A stretch of DNA of 64,000 nucleotides from Adiantum capillus-veneris. Its lineage: Eukaryota > Streptophyta > Polypodiopsida > Polypodiales > Pteridaceae. Where the stretch lies: positions 119,982,891 through 120,046,890 of the forward strand of contig CM043947.1 of NCBI GenBank assembly GCA_014529385.2. Reading direction: 5' to 3'. The translations under genes were made by a program, and so were the position numbers. Of this stretch, positions 53,699 through 64,000 are shown in pieces (position 1 is the stretch's first letter; every line of letters starts with the position of its first letter). The notes under the pieces are model-generated. The model did no database searches. It was not told the origin of the DNA and worked only from the letters and a program-made list of their open reading frames with translations.

Positions 53699-53917
53699 AT
53701 GGATGATCAAAATGGCCCTCAATTCACTCCTTTTCATTTAACTCAGAGAATCCAGATAAATGTTCATGCGTCCAGGAAGATTTTTTTCCAGCAGCGCATA
53801 GTCTTTATGTTCGGGCCAAGAAGGTTACGAGAGATCTTGGAATGTCCTTTGCCTGTTGTAATTCCGATGATCAACTATGAAAACTCATTTGATGTGCATG
53901 TGTTTGTTCTCATCTAA
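53699..53917 (+). CDS. conserved small leader ORF of gypsy-4 (72 codons)
   Basis: Same ORF as 16044-16262 and 19815-20033. Of ten nucleotide differences nine are silent, including two first-position changes (AGA/CGA and CTG/TTG) that preserve Arg and Leu. It is in frame with gag at 54002, separated by stops. Function unknown. Confidence 0.7.
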   Translation: MDDQNGPQFTPFHLTQRIQINVHASRKIFFQQRIVFMFGPRRLREILECPLPVVIPMINYENSFDVHVFVLI

Positions 53918-54001
53918 AGCTAAGCTCCATTGAAGTTTCTGGGGATTGGGTAGTGAAAAGTTTTGGGTTCTTGCACGTGTGTTTGAAGGGGTTCTCTAGC
54001 A

Positions 54002-55513
54002 ATGGCTTTCTCTTATCCGGAGTTTCATGGAAGAAGTGATGAAGATGTGGAGGACTTTCTGGAAAAGATGGAGGTTGCCTGCATTAGCAACCAGATTCAT
54101 GAACCGGCACAAATTTTGCGTCTTCTCCAAATTTGTTTGAAGAGTGATGCACGAGTTTGGTCTAAAGCATTTGAAGAGGAGTTGCGTGTGGCTGATCCAC
54201 CTGTAAGGTTGAGTTGGGACAATCTACGACATGGGTTGGAAGTGGAGTTTGTGAAGATAGAAGATCCTGACAAAGTGTGGCAAGAAGTACAGGATTTGGT
54301 TCAAAAGGAAGGTGAGCCAGTGGATGCGTACATACGTAAGTTTTCATTGGCATGGGAGCGAATGTGCAAGGCCTTAGCACCACAGGTACCCCCGCCTGAC
54401 ATGATGAAGAAGGACAGGTTCTTAGCTGGTCTTTGGGAGAATATACGTTGGAGAGTGGAGCTAAAGAAGCCTAGGACATATGAAGATGCACTAGAGGTAT
54501 CAAGGAACAAAGAGTGGAAGTTGAGGAAAATGAGCCAGTTAGGGGTGGAGTCTTTGCCCATGAGGTCTGAATTTCAGCCTATAGAGTCTTTACAAGGTCG
54601 CATGTCAGGGGTTCATCACGAACCAGTGGTTCTTGTTACTACTCAGGTTATGCCAGCAGTGGTCACTACAGCAGTGCAAGATCATGGGCTAAGGCAAGAC
54701 ATGAGGCAAATGGTAGATTTGATGAAGAATCTTAGCCTAAACATGCTAGGTCAAGTGGGAAATAATCGAGGTCGAGGGAGGTTTGCAAATCAGCCAGGAG
54801 GTGAAGAAAGGCCTAGGAATGGTGTTGGACAAAGCAATGGTAGGTTTTGGAGGCATACGCCCACATGTTATAATTGTGGAGAGTTGGGTCACATCAGCCC
54901 ACAATGTGATAAGCCACCAAGGATGGGGGGATACATGTATCCATTGCCAAGACAGGTGCTAACTAGGTCAAATGATTATGGCATCGGAATTAAGGGAGAC
55001 GAAGGAACCAGTGGACTGACCCAGGAGGAAAAGGGAAAGACAAAAGTAAGTGTAGTCACCTTGGAGAAGGCATCAAATCTAGAGGATACATTACTGATGC
55101 CTATTGGGAAGAGGTCCACAGAGGATAAGGAAGGAAGAAGTGCCCCAGGTCCTAGTAAAAAGAAAGGAAAGAGCCATGAAGGCGAGGATGTCAAGGCCAA
55201 GAGGAAAAGGAGAGCTCGTCGAAAGTTTCATGTTTCAGATTTTCCACTAGGGGATGGGCAATTAAGCTATGACTTGAAGGAGGATCTGATGAGCAGGAAG
55301 GCAGATGTTACTTTTGGGCAGCTTATAGAGATGGTGCCTAAGCTAAAGCGACAGTGGAAGAGAATGGTTAACCCGATGGAGAAAGAGCCAGAGAGAGGTT
55401 CAGTAAAGGAGTTGGCAATGGATGAGCTACCAGACATTTGTCCAATAGTAGATGTGTGGCATAAAAGGAAAAATTTGGGACAAGGTTATGTGGATGGCGA
55501 AGCCCAAATATGA
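54002..55513 (+). pseudogene. gypsy-4 gag
   Basis: Starts MAFSYPEFHGRSDEDVEDFL. The capsid-like domain runs to about residue 185 (ARVWSKAFEEEL, DAYIRKFSLAWERM, RFLAGLWENIRW). An Arg/Gly-rich part is followed by a CCHC knuckle CYNCGELGHISPQC at about residues 289-302, then a Lys-rich region (KKKGKSHEGEDVKAKRKRRA) that looks like a nuclear localisation signal. The frame ends at TGA 55511-55513, inside the approach to the protease. Confidence 0.88.
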
Positions 55514-57028
55514 GTCATAACACACTCATGCGTTGAGAAGATGGGTCTCACAGTGGCTGGGGTGTCAGGTTTTCGGATTAGATTGGCAAACCATCAAAAA
55601 GTAAAATGCTCGGGTGTTGTAAAGAGCTTAGAACTGGAGGCATATGATGCAAAGGCAGTGGTTGATTTTCATGTGATGCCAGCAGGGTTGGGAGCATATC
55701 CTATTATACTGGGCAGACCATGGTTACGTGCAGTGGGAGCTGTTCAAGATTGGAGACGTGGTACTATTAACCTCTATGGAAAGACAGGTGCCAAGAAGCT
55801 TTATAATATGGACACAAGGAAACGATTAGAGGAGCTTTATGAAGATGAGGATGAGTCTAGTGATGAAGACTCTTCCACGGTGATAGATGAGGACAGTGAT
55901 AGCACTACCAGCAGTGATGACGATGCTGATGTTGCATTTCTTTTGATGGACAAAGAAATCCAAGAGTTTGGTTTAGTTGCATTTGCGAATGAGGTTGAAG
56001 ATGAAAGCGAAGGGCCTTATGAAGTGATTGAAGGGCTGATGCAAACCAAGGTTGAGTTGTCAAAGAAGCAGGAATTGATGACACAAATGATTAGTGGAGA
56101 CCTCTCAACTATGGAGAAGGATATGTATTTGCACATGCTGGCTAGTTTTCCTGATTTTTTCATTACTTCATATGAAGAGATCAGAGGGTTCAAGGACGAA
56201 GAGATGCATATAGAGCTGAAAGAAGGTGCTAAGCCAGTGCGGCAAAGGCTAAGAAGGATGGGTCAAGAGCAAATGGAAGCCTTGCGAGAAGAGGTGGACA
56301 AGTTATTGAAGGCAGGGTTCATAGCCCCTGTGGAGACCACAGAATGGGTGGGTCCAGTTGTAGTCAATCCAAAGAAGGATGGGAACTGGAGAATTTGTGT
56401 AGATTTTAAACCCTTAAGCGCAGCCACTAAGAAAAACCCATATCCTCTTCCATTCATTGATCAGATCTTGGATTCAGTGGCAGGTTATGAGAGGTACAGT
56501 GTGTGTGAAGGTTTTTCAAGCTATTTTCAATTGAAGATTGCTCTTAAAGACCGCACAAAGACAAATTTTATTACGCCATGGGGTTGCTATTGCTACACAG
56601 TATTGCCATTTGGGTTGTCAAATGGACCTTCCTTCTATCAAGAGAGAGAAAATTGGGTGTTGGAACCATTCATTGGTAGTTGTGTTAAAGCTTTTATGGA
56701 TGACTTCTGTGTTTATAGCAGTAGGGTTGAACACCATGAGAAGCTGCAGATAGTATTGGCTCGATATGATGAATGTGGAGGACAACTAAATCCAAAGAAA
56801 TGTCATCTAGCACAGCCAAGGGTGAAGTTATTGGGCCATATGGTGTCAGAAAATGGCATTGAGGCTGATCCAGATAAGGTTAAGTCTATTATTCTTCTTC
56901 CATCTCCTACGAGTACGAAGCAATTGGCAACCTTTATACACAAAGTGAAGTACATGGCACGGTTTATTCCATTGTCTTCGCAGCTTCTTTATCCATTAGA
57001 GCAAGTGGCAAAGCATGATCCATTGTAA
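55514..57028 (+). pseudogene. gypsy-4 protease and reverse transcriptase
   Basis: The protease part shows VDGEAQ (before the stop), ITHSCVEKMGL and YPIILGRPWLRA. An acidic spacer with Asp/Ser repeats follows. RT is complete in outline: WVGPVVVNPKKDGNWRICVD, NPYPLPFIDQILD, YTVLPFGLSNGPSFYQ, AFMDDFCVYS and LGHMVSENGIE. Motif A reads VCEGFSSYFQ, with Glu (56507-56509) where the catalytic Asp is expected. FMDD (56696-56704) is intact. TAA 57026-57028 ends the segment. Confidence 0.88.
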
Positions 57029-58639
57029 TGGGATGACAAGTGTGAAGAAGTGTTTCAAGAGGTGAAAGAGGTGTTAGGGGGGTTGTCAGCCATGCAGGCT
57101 CTTGATTGGGAGAAAGTGTTTTATGTAAATCCATCAGTAGGGGATGATGCCATTGGAGCCATGCTATTGCAAAAGGGGAAGGGCAGCCATTATATGAGGC
57201 CAGTGTATTGCGCTATTCGAGTGAAGTTGGTAGCGAAGAGAAAGTTCTCGGAAGTAGAGCTAGTGATGGCCAGTGTAATATTTGCTTGTCGACGATTTCG
57301 TCATTACTTGCTACCACGGCCTTTTGTTTTCTTGACGAGTTATGCCTTTTTGCCACAGTTAATTAATGGTACTAACATGTCAAATGTGGTGAAGAAATGG
57401 GTAATTGAGCTGCAGGAGTTTGAGTTCTCTTTTCTCGTGGAAGATAGTACAAGGGCTACCCTAGCTGATTTGTTGATCTACAAGGAGAATCCCCTTATTG
57501 TTAAGGAAGAGGTGGTGAGAAAGGTAGTTGAAGAAGTGCCACAGATCAGCAATGCACATGTGTTGTTCTTTGATGGTTCATACAGAAAGAGCCATGATGC
57601 AGCTTCAGGGGGTATAGCACTTTATGACCTAGAGGGGAAGCTAGTATGCAAGAGAGGGTTCAAATTGGATGCTCATAGTAACAATGAGGCTGAATATGCT
57701 ACTCTGGAAGCCGGATTACACATTTGTTTGAAGCATGGGGTTCGAAGGTTGAGCATAAAAGGTGATGCCTTGTTAGTGGTGAAGCAAGTGTTGGGTGTGT
57801 GGAAGAGCAAGAACACCTCATTGAAGGAAATGTGCTTCAGAATTAAAGGCGTGTTAAAAAAGTTCGAAGCATGGATCATCAGACACATTGAACGTGCTCT
57901 AAATGGAGAGGCCCATGAAGAAGCTCAAGGCATGATTGGGGAGCTATTTGTGTTGAGGACCACTTTACCTCTTTATCATGGCCGGGAAAGTTTGGCTCAA
58001 GAAGAGGAGTTTTTGCTAACAGGAATCATTCCAAAGGAGATTCAGAAGTCTAAGAAGTATGGCTTTGTGCGTAGAGCATACAGGTACAAATTGATTGGTG
58101 ATTTCTTATACATGAAAGGGGCTGATCTCGTGTTGAGACGTGTACCTTGGCGGGAGGAGCTTTACAGAGTGTTGGAAGAGAATCATGAAGGCGCATGTGG
58201 TGGCCATTTTGCTCTAAAGATCACCGTGCATAAGATTTTGCAAGAGGGGTATGTATGGCCTAGTTTGCACAAGGATGTTCACCATTGGTGTAGGTCTTGC
58301 AATAGGTGTCAAGCATTTGGGAAGAGAGTGTTGAAGCCAAAGCTACGAAAAACCATTATGGCGTTTGATGTGTTTGAAAAGTGGGGGATTGATGCAATAG
58401 GCCCGTTACCTATCACAAGCAAGGACAAAAGCTATATCTTGACGGCAGTGGACTATCTTTCTAGATGGGCAGAGGCTATAGCAGTAAAACAGATCACTGC
58501 AAAGGATGTGGCAAAATTTGTGTATGATGAAATATGTTGCAAGTTTGGGGTTCCATTAGAGCTACTTTCAGATAAGGGGCCAGGATTTAGAGCTAAACTA
58601 GTAGACTTCTTATGCACAAAGATGAAGATTAGGCACTAG
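57029..58639 (+). pseudogene. gypsy-4 tandem RNase H domains and integrase
   Basis: The first RNase H is the degraded native gypsy type (FYVNPSVGDDAIGAMLLQKG ... ELVMASVIFACRRFRHYL). The second is of the archaeal/plant additional type: LFFDGSYRKSHDAASGGIAL, SNNEAEYATLEAGL, IKGDALLVVKQV, HIERALNGEAHEEAQ, with Asp, Glu, Asp present and the last acidic position unclear. Integrase has the HHCC finger (ENHEGACGGHF ... WCRSCNRCQ) and core WGIDAIGPL and LLSDKGPGF. TAG 58637-58639 interrupts before the catalytic Glu. Same frame as gag. Confidence 0.88.
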
Positions 58640-59350
58640 AACACCACTCCTTATTACCCGCAGTGTAATGGCTTAAATGAAAGATTCAATGGTGAGTTGG
58701 TACAAATTCTTTCTAAAGTGACAGAGCACCAAGGAAAGAATTGGGATTTGGAATTGCCTAGTGCATTATGGGCTTACCGTACTTCGGTTAAGACAGGTAC
58801 AGGGTTTACTCCATTTCATTTGGTGTATGGAAAGGAAGCACTATTGCCTTTGGAGGTAGAGTTTCCTACGGTCAAGATGTTAGAAAAGTTGCTTGGGCCG
58901 CCTAGTGATGCATTCAAAGAGAGGCTCTTGCAGTTACAAGAGGTCCAATTGGATAGGATGAGCGCATTGGAGCATTATGGGCAGATGCAAGATAAGGCTT
59001 TGGCAAAGATAAATGAAAAGGTCAAAAGTAAGGGTATCAAGAAGCATGACTTGGTTTTGCGCTACAACAATAAGCTGGACAACACCTTCCAAAAGAAGTT
59101 TCAAATTAAGTGGGAAGGCCCTTTCAAGGTAGTGGAGTGTTTCCCGAATGGTACATATCAGTTGGCTAACCTGGATGGGTTTCTACATAAGTCAAGGGTA
59201 AATGGATTGCGTCTTAAATTGTATCATGCTAGACCGATGATGGTGGAGCAAGATGAGCTGTATGTGGATCAAGGAGTGTTGGTGAAGGATGAGGAGACTT
59301 GTGACGCTGCGAGTCTCATATCTCTTTTTGCTGCTGCTGATTATGAATGA
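58640..59350 (+). pseudogene. gypsy-4 integrase C-terminal part
   Basis: Continues in frame after the TAG with TTPYYPQCNGLNERFNGELV, giving the catalytic Glu, then SALWAYRTSVKTGTGFTPFH and the C-terminal SH3-like region GPFKVVECFPNGTYQLANLD. No chromodomain is seen. Stop at 59348-59350. Confidence 0.88.
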
Positions 59351-59361
59351 TCTAGCACGCT

Positions 59362-59375
59362 AGGGGATGGGCAAA
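59362..59375 (+). promoter_or_regulatory. gypsy-4 polypurine tract
   Basis: AGGGGATGGGCAAA, four bases before the 3' LTR start. Confidence 0.7.
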
Positions 59376-59378
59376 TTA

Positions 59379-60510
59379 TGTCAGGAGTTTTTTGGAGCAA
59401 GGGATTGCGCATATGTACATACACATGCATGGTGCATCGAATAAAGGATTGCCCAATTTCCATAGCCAGGTGGTTACGTGGGGCCCACATGTGTACAGGT
59501 AGGACAACATGTACATAGTGCATCGATTTTCACTATCACTAGTACCAGTATGTTTTTTCTACAATAATGAGGAGTTTATAGCGCCGCATAAAACTTCTCG
59601 AGGAAGCTATCCGCGGGCTGACGACATGAGGTAAGCAGGTGCGTCAGATGGCATCTAGTGGCGTCAGGAGGGCGAACAGGGTCAATATTTGCACGTGGAT
59701 GAATACGGACACAAAGTGGTGTTTTCTTGTGAAAGTTATGTAGAAAGGTCATCATTAGGACCACTTTTTGGGGCCACTTCACGTGGTTGCGAGACGCATT
59801 ATTGAAAAGAAATGAGTGCCAGGGGTGCGCATGGATGCAGGAGGGTGACAACTATGCACTGCGAGGTCAGTTTTTGGCCTGTTCGGGGTCCGTTTGAGGT
59901 CATCTAAAAGGCCAAGGGTGCCCAAGTAATAAAGCTAAGTGTGGGAACTGAAAAAACATAGATAAGACCAGAAAAAACGTGGAGAAGAGAGGAGGAACAG
60001 CCGCCGGTGTGTTTTTGGTGTTTTGGAGCCTGTTTTGGCCGAAATTTGCTCATCCGAGGTCGGATTTGAGCACTTTGACATTGTAGACTGGGGTTATGAG
60101 CCGTTCCGGACGCGATGGCGCTGTCCATTTTGCCAAATTACTCACATATTTTCTACTTTTTTTCTGTGTAATCTTCTCCGGTGAGTGAAGCTTATGCTTA
60201 ACTTTGTGGTTGTATCTGGTGTATTTTCTCAATAATGTGTAAACTATTTGCCCCATTGGTGTTGGGCTGAGCTTCATTGAGTCTAAACAACAGCAATTTG
60301 CCTTCTTTGAGCTCAATTGAGAGTGTGTGTGTGTGAGTGTTGAGTGGGCAAGTGGAAAATCTCTCTCTTCTCACTCCGTCTGTGTGTTTCCTGTCTCGGC
60401 CAGGCTGGTTGTGTAAGCCGAGTGGTGCCCCATAATGTGTGTGTGTATCATCCCAAGAGTGTGTGTCGGGTCATTATAGAGGCGTTGTGTGTGTTTCCAT
60501 CCCGCTCACA
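59379..60510 (+). repeat. gypsy-4 3' LTR
   Basis: 1132 bp, TGTCAGGAG...CGCTCACA. Confidence 0.9.
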
Positions 60511-61407
60511 ACGGCAGGAATAGCGACAATCAAAGGATGCAACAAGAACCCAACTCCAACATTGGGAGTAGTCAACTTGAACATGATAGTACGTGGATGT
60601 TCATGTCCTCGTCAGTTTGTATGCTTGCCAGATGAACACATGAATGAAATGATGATTCTTAGAATTCCCTGGATGCGAACATACAAAGCAGTTTCAGATT
60701 GGGACACAACTCAGCTAAAGCTATGACGTAAAGGAGGGCAACTCATTGTTCCAATTGCACCAAGCAAGGAGGAATGAAAAAGAAGCAATCAACAGACCAA
60801 ACCACAAAGTAGTCAATCTTCTCCATCCCCTTGACAATCAAAGCTACAAGCTGCATGCAAGGAGTCAGGTATATTTGGGTACCAAAAGCACAGCTTAAGG
60901 ATAAGCCGAATCAGATCTGGGTGCCTAAAACACAAGAAGGTTCCAAGGGTAAAGAAACAGAGACAACCATCTCCTCACAAGGAACCTAACATGAAATTGA
61001 TTTGGAAGAAAAAGGAGCAATGGCAAGTTAAGTCTCAACAGACTCCTCCGGTCCATACAGCAACAAGCAAACCAAGCTACCAATGGCAAGAAAAATCTCA
61101 ACAACGGTCAAAAGTGCTACCAAAAGCTCAACCAATTAGTGTGCTAAAGCACCCTGATGGTACAATTAAACAGAGAGCACACAAGCTACAAAATTTTCTC
61201 TTTGGAAGACATCGGCAACAAATCTCGACATCAGAAATCCTTGAGTTAATTACTCAAGACCCAGCTCTTGCACAATATATTGGTTTGAATTGCATTGATA
61301 TTCATAGCATGGTAGAGCCAACCACGGCTATGCATAGACACGATTATTCAACCCATGCAGAGAGTCGTCCCGGAGTACGCCAGCTAGCAGGGGTGGAAGA
61401 GCACTAA
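60511..61407 (+). pseudogene. retroelement remnant: protease end and proline/glutamine-rich region
   Basis: Directly after the gypsy-4 LTR a frame encodes TLGVVNLNMIV, then MMILRIPWMRTYKAVSDWD, which fits the second half of a retropepsin (LGRPW-like) followed by its DW motif, and after a TGA, RKGGQLIVPIA. Two IWVPK motifs follow (60870-60940). The last 138 codons (60991-61404) are open, Gln/Lys rich and unrecognised. This is probably another element into which gypsy-4 inserted; the other flank is lost. Confidence 0.5.
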
Positions 61408-61430
61408 GTACTAAGTACTAAGTACCAAGT
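61405..61430. repeat. short tandem repeat CTAAGTA
   Basis: About three and a half copies of AAGTACT. Confidence 0.8.
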
Positions 61431-62845
61431 AATTAAGGGCAATGTTTGAAGAGGGAGGAAAAAGTTTGATGTTAACGCGTGATTTTTTGCAAAATTATCT
61501 AATAATGCCCTTATAATTCATCATCAAGGGAAAATTCACAAATAATATCTTCCCGATGAGTGTAAATAGTGTATATACTATCAAAAAATCATCAAAAATA
61601 GTTCTTTTTTGGATATTTTTCATCATTTTTATTGATAATGAGGCTTGAAAATAGAAAAATCCAACCAAAAACAATAAATCTATGTTTTTCAAGGGATTTT
61701 CTTAATTATTGGATTTTTACTTTACTTTTTTAGAGCATTTTGCTAATTTTTTTGATTTTTTTAAGTAAACAGGTCAAAAATTAATAATAAATAGCAGAGA
61801 AGCTCATATGAAAAAATGGAAGACATGATGGTGATCAAAAAGACAAGGCGGACAAGCACAAAAATTTTCAATGAAATCAGAAGATGGAAGCGTGAAGCCT
61901 ATATTACGCGCCCATGCCTACTTTTGCAAAATTCTTGCAGAATAGCTACAGGAATCCGATCAGGGAAATTTTTGAGTTTAACATAGATTTCACGGCCTAG
62001 TAGGACTAACGGGGAAATCTGGAGAAATTTGGTTCAGGAAGTCTGGGTATAGATAGCCAAGGTAGCTAAAACCACCTCATTTTCACTTGGAGCCTTTGCA
62101 GAGAGAGACTTCGGCCTCTTTCGCGCGACTTTTTTGGAGCCCATAGTTGACCATTTTCAGGGTCGTCTTCTCACACGAGACATGAGGGGTAATTTCTTTA
62201 CTCAATAATGATCCATTTTATACGGCCGGTAGCTAGTCTAAAGCCCTAGAAAAAACCCTAGAAATCGAGCAGTGCACGAAGACCTACGACCTAAAACTGA
62301 TCATAGCGGCCTGCCAGCTTGACCAAATCGGATGGGATTTGAACCATAGCATGCTCTAACATAATAGAACCTTTCTATATCATCAGATGACCATTCGACT
62401 GGGGTCGAGGGGGTCCCCAATAGAGAAGTTAGGTTTTTGGCAAAGGCCAGAATTGCGACTTGACTCTACAGATGGCTTGCTAATGAGGTCCATATTCAAT
62501 GTATATGATTGGTTTGGCGAAATCCATCAAGCAAAGCCCTCAAACAGCAAAAAACGGCTCGAAGGTTACAAAGCGTCAAATTTGGCATACAAAGCCAAAC
62601 TGACTCCAAATGAGCCAACATTGGACAGGTTGCTTCACGACTAGGTTGCGGACAAGTCCAAAGCCTCAAAGTTGACCAACCAACCCAACAGGAAGTGTAG
62701 TCACAAAAAGCGGTGATTTTAGAGTCGACAAAGCACAAAGTGATGTCAGCATGACCAAACTTGACCAAATTTAATTTAGGACTTGTATTAGGTGTATGAA
62801 ACATGTCTAGGTCAAAATTGGTAGGTTTTGCAAAGTTTTTGTCAC
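61431..62845. other. no gene seen, AT-rich
   Basis: Phrases such as TTGACCAAATTTAATTTAGG near 62760 resemble the gypsy-L leader in style. No supported frame. Confidence 0.4.
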
Positions 62846-62849
62846 TGTT

Positions 62850-62871
62850 GTAAATAATCGGAATTATTTAC
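62850..62871. repeat. palindrome copy R1
   Basis: Core TAAATAATCGGAATTATTTA inside G...C: perfect 9-bp arms around a 4-base centre. Confidence 0.85.
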
Positions 62872-63133
62872 TTTCGCATCAATTTTGCTTGGAAATTGTC
62901 AAATCATCTCACATATCATGTGTACACACCTATTACATGCCAAACATCAAGTATGAGCCAAAATGACCACCTATTACTTGTGAAATTGTCAAAAAATGCG
63001 AAGAAGTTTTTGCAAGTCAAATTTTGGGTTATGGACAACATTTCTTGATCCAAATCACCTCATATCTTATATCCAAGGTCTATACAATGCCTAGAACCAA
63101 TTTGTACCAAAAAATGTCAATTTTGGAAGAAAA

Positions 63134-63155
63134 GTTAATAATCATGATTATTTAC
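63134..63155. repeat. palindrome copy R2
   Basis: Core TTAATAATCATGATTATTTA, one mismatched pair. AAA before and TTTT after extend the stem. Confidence 0.85.
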
Positions 63156-63429
63156 TTTTTGGTCAAAATTGGGGACTTTTGATATTTTGCCATCATACAT
63201 CCAAAGTACATGATGTGTTAAGCCCACTCATCCAATTTTGAATCAATTCGGAGCTCAAAATCTCAAGTTTCCTTTATATCTACTGTTTCAGAGACCTAAA
63301 GCCAAAATCTAGTACCATTTTCACCATATGCATCCAAATGAGCCCATATTTCACTCAAAGCATGTATTTGGTATATACTTCAAGCCTATAAAGCCAAGTT
63401 TGCAAAACGTTGACAAAATTTCCTCACCT

Positions 63430-63451
63430 GTAAATAATAGCGATTATTTAC
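63430..63451. repeat. palindrome copy R3
   Basis: Core TAAATAATAGCGATTATTTA: perfect 9-bp arms, different centre. Confidence 0.85.
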
Positions 63452-63635
63452 TTTGGTTGCAAATATTTTTTTTGACCATACAGTTTTGTTCCTTGCATGT
63501 TTTTATGAATCTTTGATTGCTCAAAAATTGATTTGAAGCAAATTGGACCAAATTGTCAGCATTTCAGCCTAAAGGACATTTCAGAGAAAATTCTGACAAA
63601 TCCGCTAACTTTGCACTCTATTCACTGAGCAGGAG

Positions 63636-63951
63636 CCATGCAAGCAGCGGAGAGGGCCAAGAAGAAGCTCAACCAAAAGTAGAAACTATAGGAACTGCCC
63701 GCTTATCCTACCTCTCTAGAGAATAGATGGAAGAGCACCACACTACAGTCTAAACTGGCAGGTTCAAGAGTGAAGAGGGACATCAGGTGGAGTTGCAACT
63801 CCTACCCAAGGAAGTCTATGATGTAGCCGCAAAGCCAGAGACAAAAGAGGCTACCCGCAGGCTGGGGCTCAGGGATTTCTACGAACAAGAGCCTTGCAGA
63901 CTGGATTTTCAGAAGGCTTATGAGCTTCTATCCACAATCAAAGAGATGGAA
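63636..63951 (+). pseudogene. possible start of another gag-like frame, degraded
   Basis: An ATG at 63636 opens MQAAERAKKKLNQK followed by TAG. In another frame a 60-codon stretch VELQLLPKEVYDVAAKPETK ... FQKAYELLSTIKEMEPH ends at TGA near 63950. The position after a palindrome-bearing leader parallels gypsy-L gag, but no gag motif is certain. Confidence 0.35.
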
Positions 63952-64000
63952 CCACACAGATGACCGACACCCAAGGAAATAAGGTTGAAGTAGTGATCAC

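Larger units (their letters stand above)
52172..60510 (+). mobile_element. gypsy-4: Tat-like gypsy element, likely helper of the 14-22 kb array
   Basis: A 5'-truncated LTR, PBS, leader with small ORF, one gag-pol frame with three stops and no frameshift, polypurine tract and complete 3' LTR. LTR and leader are close to those of the gag-only array. Two RNase H domains in tandem point to the Tat lineage. The left end lacks about 360 bp of LTR and no target duplication is visible. Confidence 0.9.

Noticed and set aside
36820-58639. Alternative genetic code or nuclear U-to-C RNA editing to explain the stops
   Set aside because: All three stop codons are used inside frames and the affected frames are mostly retroelement copies with other lesions. 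Mutational decay is simpler. RNA data would decide.

Overview
The window reads as nuclear DNA of a land plant. It contains Ty3/gypsy and Ty1/copia elements of plant type, a hAT transposase of the DUF659 kind, GT-AG introns, long GA/CT and GT microsatellites and no bacterial-style operons. The repeat style suggests a large-genome non-flowering plant such as a fern, but that is an impression. Almost every coding frame carries internal stop codons, so most entries are decayed genes.

Layout. 1-7820: gypsy element on the minus strand (gypsy-L) running off the left edge, with LTR, PBS and a leader holding four copies of a palindrome. 7821-9150: copia LTR fragment, then another LTR with its polypurine tract. 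9492-11131: unrecognised minus-strand gene. 11378-12850: intergenic region with four 63-bp hairpin units and opposed CT/GA arrays. 12853-24317: a multi-exon plus-strand gene whose frame joins a histone H3 fold, a Ulp1-type (C48) protease and an FCP1/NIF phosphatase domain. Its protease exon is split by an 8.7-kb LTR-gag-LTR-gag-LTR array (14124-22825). 24648-25860: unrecognised two-exon minus-strand gene. 26942-29083: broken hAT transposase.

29216-36876: minus-strand coiled-coil/RING gene split by copia-1 (29788-36409, target duplication AAAGT). 37145-50549: gag-only gypsy-2 with 2.8-kb LTRs flanked by TCATAG, one LTR replaced in part by minus-strand copia-2 (37216-44084). 50556-52076: minus-strand protein-kinase pseudogene. 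52172-60510: gypsy-4, a Tat-like element with two RNase H domains, which shares LTR, leader and a small upstream ORF with the gag-only array and is a candidate helper for it. 60511-64000: retroelement remnants and an AT-rich tract with a second palindrome family.

The most interesting signals are the H3/C48/NIF architecture, the four equal-length hairpin units beside it, a 72-codon leader ORF whose changes between gypsy-4 and the gag-only array are almost all synonymous, and two palindrome families with similar spacing but different cores.
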